From NCBI GenBank assembly GCA_019090765.1, contig JAHRVJ010000117.1:1-7816 (forward strand): a DNA stretch of 7,816 nt. The letters run 5' to 3'. This DNA is from Ilumatobacteraceae bacterium. Its GTDB lineage: Bacteria > Actinomycetota > Acidimicrobiia > Acidimicrobiales > Ilumatobacteraceae. The notes under the pieces were generated by a model that saw nothing but the letters and a program-made list of their open reading frames with translations, had not been told where the DNA came from and did not search any database. The translations under genes and the position numbers were made by a program. Positions 5,694 to 7,816 of the stretch are shown in pieces (positions within the stretch are counted from its first letter, which is position 1; every line of letters starts with the position of its first letter).

Positions 5694-6532
5694 ACGCCCC
5701 GACGATCGCCGTCAGGTCGCTCGAGCATCGCTACGGCAACCGAGAAGCACTGCGGGTAGGGCAGTTGACCTTCGAGGGTGGGGCCACCGCGATTCTTGGC
5801 CCCAACGGATCGGGCAAGACGACACTGCTTCGCCTCCTGGCCACCGTTACCGAGGTCCAACAGGGCACCGTCCGCGTCGCCGGGTTCGACCCCACCGACC
5901 ATCTCGAGCGCACGGCGATCCGTCGCCGCCTCGGGTACGTCGCGCAACGGGACGGATTGCCGCCACGGATGCGCGTACGAGCATTCTGCGACTACGTCGG
6001 CGCACTAAAAGAGATCAAATCCGCCCGACTGCGGCGACGCTGGACCGGGTGGGTGCTCGATCGAGTTGATCTCAGCGACGTAGCCAACGAACGGATTGGG
6101 ACGCTCAGCGGCGGGATGCAGCGACGGCTGTCAATCGCTCAGGCACTCCTCGGAAGCCCCGACATGTTGATCCTCGACGAACCGTTGGCAGGCCTCGACG
6201 GCAAGCAGCGGATCGAGATCGCCAATCTCCTGGTCGAGCTGGCGAAATCAAACACGGTGGTGTGCGCCACCCACCAGGCCGAGGAACTCGCAACTCTGTG
6301 CCACCGAGTGGTCGTCGTTGACGACGGTCAGCCAGTTTTTGTTGGGACGCCCCACGACCTGGCCGCCCACGCCGAGGGGCGCGTCTGGGAATCGGAGACG
6401 GCCGACCCGAACGCGACCTGTCGGGCAGTCGGACCAGGCCGCTTCCGTTGTGTCGGGCAAGGAATACCAAGCAACCAAGCCCCGGTGCCCCCAACCGTCG
6501 CCGACGGCTACCTAGCCATCGTCCGCCACTGA
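5690..6532 (+). CDS. ABC transporter ATP-binding protein
   Basis: This 280-residue ATPase has every expected motif in order: Walker A GPNGSGKTT (37-45), Q-loop Q86 in GYVAQ, the signature LSGGM (139-143), Walker B MLILDEP (159-165) with catalytic E164, D-loop LAGLD, and the switch histidine H195 in ATHQ. It belongs to the exporter-type ATPases that pair with ABC-2 permeases (drug, lipid or peptide export). About 50 residues follow the core (230-280), ending in VPPTVADGYLAIVRH, which looks like a family-typical tail; two cysteines (C244, C254) lie in it. Its ATG overlaps the stop of the membrane protein (ATGA at 5690-5693). No separate permease gene follows, so that membrane protein is the natural partner. 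The substrate is unknown. Confidence 0.94.
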   Translation: MNAPTIAVRSLEHRYGNREALRVGQLTFEGGATAILGPNGSGKTTLLRLLATVTEVQQGTVRVAGFDPTDHLERTAIRRRLGYVAQRDGLPPRMRVRAFCDYVGALKEIKSARLRRRWTGWVLDRVDLSDVANERIGTLSGGMQRRLSIAQALLGSPDMLILDEPLAGLDGKQRIEIANLLVELAKSNTVVCATHQAEELATLCHRVVVVDDGQPVFVGTPHDLAAHAEGRVWESETADPNATCRAVGPGRFRCVGQGIPSNQAPVPPTVADGYLAIVRH

Positions 6533-6654
6533 GCCGACCCCCCAGCCGGAAATCCCATCAGAGGGTGCGGGAAGCTGGACGTTGCGGCCGATCCGAGCAG
6601 ATGGTCAGCACTTCACGTCACGACAATGACTATTTCGATCGAAGGAACGAAACC
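6533..6654 (+). other. Intergenic gap after the operon: possible weak hairpin and a palindrome
   Basis: This 122-bp gap holds CCAGC (6542-6546) facing GCTGG (6574-6578), with CCC/GGG (6554-6556, 6563-6565) nested inside. It is a weak hairpin without a T-run, so an intrinsic terminator is not convincing. Further right, a perfect 10-bp palindrome TTCGATCGAA (6634-6643) runs into the GAAGGA Shine-Dalgarno (6641-6646) of the VOC remnant. GTCA-N6-TGAC (6617-6630) is a minor inverted repeat. The local A+T rise near 6620-6655 suggests the promoter of the now broken VOC gene. Confidence 0.35.
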
Positions 6655-6805
6655 ATGTCACTGAGCATTGCCAATCTCACTCTTGATTGCGCTGACCCGC
6701 AGTTGGTGAGCAAGTTCTGCTCCGAAGTGATGGGGCCACCATTGGACGGTCTTCAACGATCCCGCAGGCAACGAGTTCTGCCTATCGGGCCTGCAGACTC
6801 CATAG
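6655..6805 (+). pseudogene. VOC (glyoxalase-like) family gene with large internal deletion
   Basis: From ATG 6655, with GAAGGA 8 nt upstream, the frame reads MSLSIANLTLDCADPQLVSKF and CSEVMG. This is the typical N-terminus of a VOC/glyoxalase-like domain protein (about 115-125 aa). Beyond about 6735 that frame becomes non-family sequence. In the next frame, 6731-6805 reads WGHHWTVFNDPAGNEFCLSG and LQTP, then TAG, the typical C-terminus of the same family. The stop TGA at 6728-6730 in that second frame shows it never extended upstream, so the two ends were joined near 6730-6736. About 60-70 central codons and the frame were lost. The remaining ends look otherwise undamaged, suggesting a fairly recent deletion (or an assembly error). 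The product would have been a small soluble metal-binding-fold protein; the substrate is unknown. Confidence 0.85.
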
Positions 6806-6832
6806 CTCTCGGTCAGCCAACTCCACGCTGCT

Positions 6833-7477
6833 TTGCTGACTTTCACCAGATGCGGCGACACTGGTGGTACGCGCGTTTCAATCCTGCTCTATGAGGGCGT
6901 CGACCTGCTAGACAGCGGTGGGCCATATGAGGTCTTTCTAACTGCCAACCGCCTTGCACTTCGTGATGGAGACCCGGCTCCGTTCGACATCGAGACGGTC
7001 ACCACTGATGGCCAGGCTGTCACTGCCTACGGCGGGCTCGGGCTCGTACCAAGTGCCTCCGGAACGAGCCTGACCGACACGGACCTGCTAATCGTTCCTG
7101 GCGCGATCGACCCTTCAATCCCCTGCCGCGATGAGAAACTCCTCGCTCTGATTGCTTCAGTAAACGAACGGGCTACTTCCACAATCGCCAGCGTCTGCAC
7201 GGGCGCGTTCTTGTTGGCCCGCGTCGGGCTGCTCGATGACAAGGATTGGACGACTCACTGGGAGGACATCGACGACCTCACTGAGCAAATCGGCACATCC
7301 GGAGCAATCCGTGGCAAACGGTGGGTCGACGCCGGCGCAGTCGTGACCAGTGGCGCAATCAGCTCAGGGATCGCGATGGCGCTCCACCTCGTTGAGCGCT
7401 TCGCTGACCTCACTCTGGCCACCCGCACCGCCAACCAAATCGAATACGAGTGGACCGAGACTCCTAGCCAAACCTAG
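6833..7477 (+). CDS. DJ-1/PfpI family protein (start uncertain)
   Basis: The conserved domain starts at TRVSILLYEGVDLLDSGGPYEVF (13-35, numbered from TTG 6833) and includes the acidic E33. The nucleophile elbow is ASVCTGAFLLA (119-129) with Cys122, and TTHWEDI (140-146) supplies a histidine next to it. The C-terminal TSGAISSGIAMALHLVERF is also typical. There is no AraC-type HTH, so this is the enzyme-only form; related proteins act as isonitrile hydratases, glyoxalase III-like enzymes or proteases, and the activity here is not decidable. The only usable in-frame start after the TAG at 6803 is TTG 6833, without a Shine-Dalgarno. The family would be expected to begin at about 6869, where the codon before ACG CGC GTT is GGT, not ATG. 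The start may have been lost in the rearrangement that damaged the VOC gene just upstream. Confidence 0.82.
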   Translation: MLTFTRCGDTGGTRVSILLYEGVDLLDSGGPYEVFLTANRLALRDGDPAPFDIETVTTDGQAVTAYGGLGLVPSASGTSLTDTDLLIVPGAIDPSIPCRDEKLLALIASVNERATSTIASVCTGAFLLARVGLLDDKDWTTHWEDIDDLTEQIGTSGAIRGKRWVDAGAVVTSGAISSGIAMALHLVERFADLTLATRTANQIEYEWTETPSQT

Positions 7478-7493
7478 CCAGATCCACCTTCAC

Positions 7494-7499
7494 TAAGAT
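7494..7499 (+). promoter_or_regulatory. Leaderless-type -10 element (TAAGAT)
   Basis: TAAGAT lies exactly 7 nt before the ATG at 7507, the spacing expected when transcription begins at the start codon. It is closer to the TATAAT consensus than the other two candidates in this window. The only Shine-Dalgarno-like bases (GGCGAG) touch the ATG, too close to work, which supports a leaderless transcript. No clear -35 is visible. Confidence 0.5.
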
Positions 7500-7506
7500 T
7501 GGCGAG

Positions 7507-7816
7507 ATGACGCAGACAATCATCGACTACGTGGAGTTGCCGGCAGTTTCAATGACCGCGACAAAGGACTTCTACACGGCCGCGTTCGGGTGGGCTTGGG
7601 TTGACTTTGGGCCCACTTATGCGGGGTTCGAAGGTGCGCAAATGACCGTCGGGCTGAACACCGAGGCCACTCCAGCGCCACCGCACGACGCCGGGTCCGA
7701 GAACTCGATCGGCCCATTGGTGTTGTTCAGCACCGACGATCTCGAAGCCGCCGAAGAACGTATTCGCGCCGCTGGTGCCGATCTCATTTCGCCGCCCTAC
7801 GACTACCCCGGAGGAA
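7507..7816 (+). CDS. VOC (glyoxalase/dioxygenase-fold) family protein, 3' end outside window
   Basis: The open frame starts at ATG 7507 and runs to the window edge (103 codons plus one base). It begins MTQTIIDYVELPAVSMTATK and continues DFYTAAFGWAWVDFGPTYAGF, the first beta-alpha-beta module of a VOC protein with the FGW motif. LVLFSTDDLEAAEERIRAAGADLI (71-94) is the second module, followed by PPYDYPGG, after which the family normally reads 'RRFHFxDPxGNELAvW' for about 15-20 more residues. So only the last strand is missing. VOC proteins are small soluble dimers that often bind a metal; E10 sits where one ligand is usual. The substrate is unknown. It is preceded by a TAAGAT motif 7 nt upstream and lies 29 bp after the DJ-1/PfpI gene. 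Confidence 0.88.
   Translation, partial: MTQTIIDYVELPAVSMTATKDFYTAAFGWAWVDFGPTYAGFEGAQMTVGLNTEATPAPPHDAGSENSIGPLVLFSTDDLEAAEERIRAAGADLISPPYDYPGG

Noticed and set aside
6448..6894. A 148-codon + strand open frame spanning the end of the ATPase gene and the VOC remnant.
   Set aside because: Its first part is an out-of-frame shadow of the ATPase gene; only the piece from ATG 6655 matches a family, and that match ends near 6735.

Overview
This is a chromosomal segment from a GC-rich bacterium (about 60% G+C by eye), probably an actinomycete-type lineage. The reasons are frequent GTG/TTG-type starts, strong C/G third-position bias, tightly packed genes with ATGA overlaps, several TAnnnT motifs exactly 7 nt before a start codon (leaderless-type promoters), and protein families typical of Actinomycetota: a DUF6159-like membrane protein, DUF1697, an 'EMAHR...HPIWEW' PPOX-like protein and several VOC proteins. 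Acidimicrobiia is a reasonable guess but cannot be proven from the sequence. I see no RNA gene, CRISPR array, phage gene, transposase or IS end.

Layout. Positions 1-416 hold the 3' part of an exported-looking protein with a C-terminal galactose-binding-like segment. A DUF6159-like six-helix membrane protein follows (519-1358, +). Facing it is a leftward group of three genes: a spermidine-synthase-like methyltransferase-fold protein (3281-2571), a pyridoxamine-phosphate-oxidase-like flavin-binding protein (2401-1922) and a DUF1697 protein (1906-1370). A 169-bp gap rich in inverted repeats lies inside this group, so the last two genes probably have their own promoter.

The most interesting part is a rightward four-gene operon (3365-6532), divergent from the spermidine-synthase-like gene. 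It encodes a membrane fatty-acid-hydroxylase/sterol-desaturase-family enzyme, an ECF-type sigma factor, a six-helix membrane protein with a 75-residue cytoplasmic head, and an ABC transporter ATPase. All three junctions are 4-bp ATGA stop/start overlaps, so the products are almost certainly translated in a coupled way. The membrane protein resembles actinobacterial proteins that join an anti-sigma head to ABC-2-type permease helices, but its head lacks the expected zinc-binding HxxxCxxC. It may be both the transporter's membrane half and the sigma factor's partner. A lipid-modifying enzyme, a sigma factor and a transporter in one message suggest an envelope-stress or lipid-export module that regulates itself; this is inference.

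Right end (6655-7816). A VOC/glyoxalase-like gene is reduced to its first ~27 and last ~24 codons in different frames, an internal-deletion pseudogene. A DJ-1/PfpI-family gene follows with no convincing start codon, then a second VOC gene that starts at a leaderless-type promoter and runs off the window.
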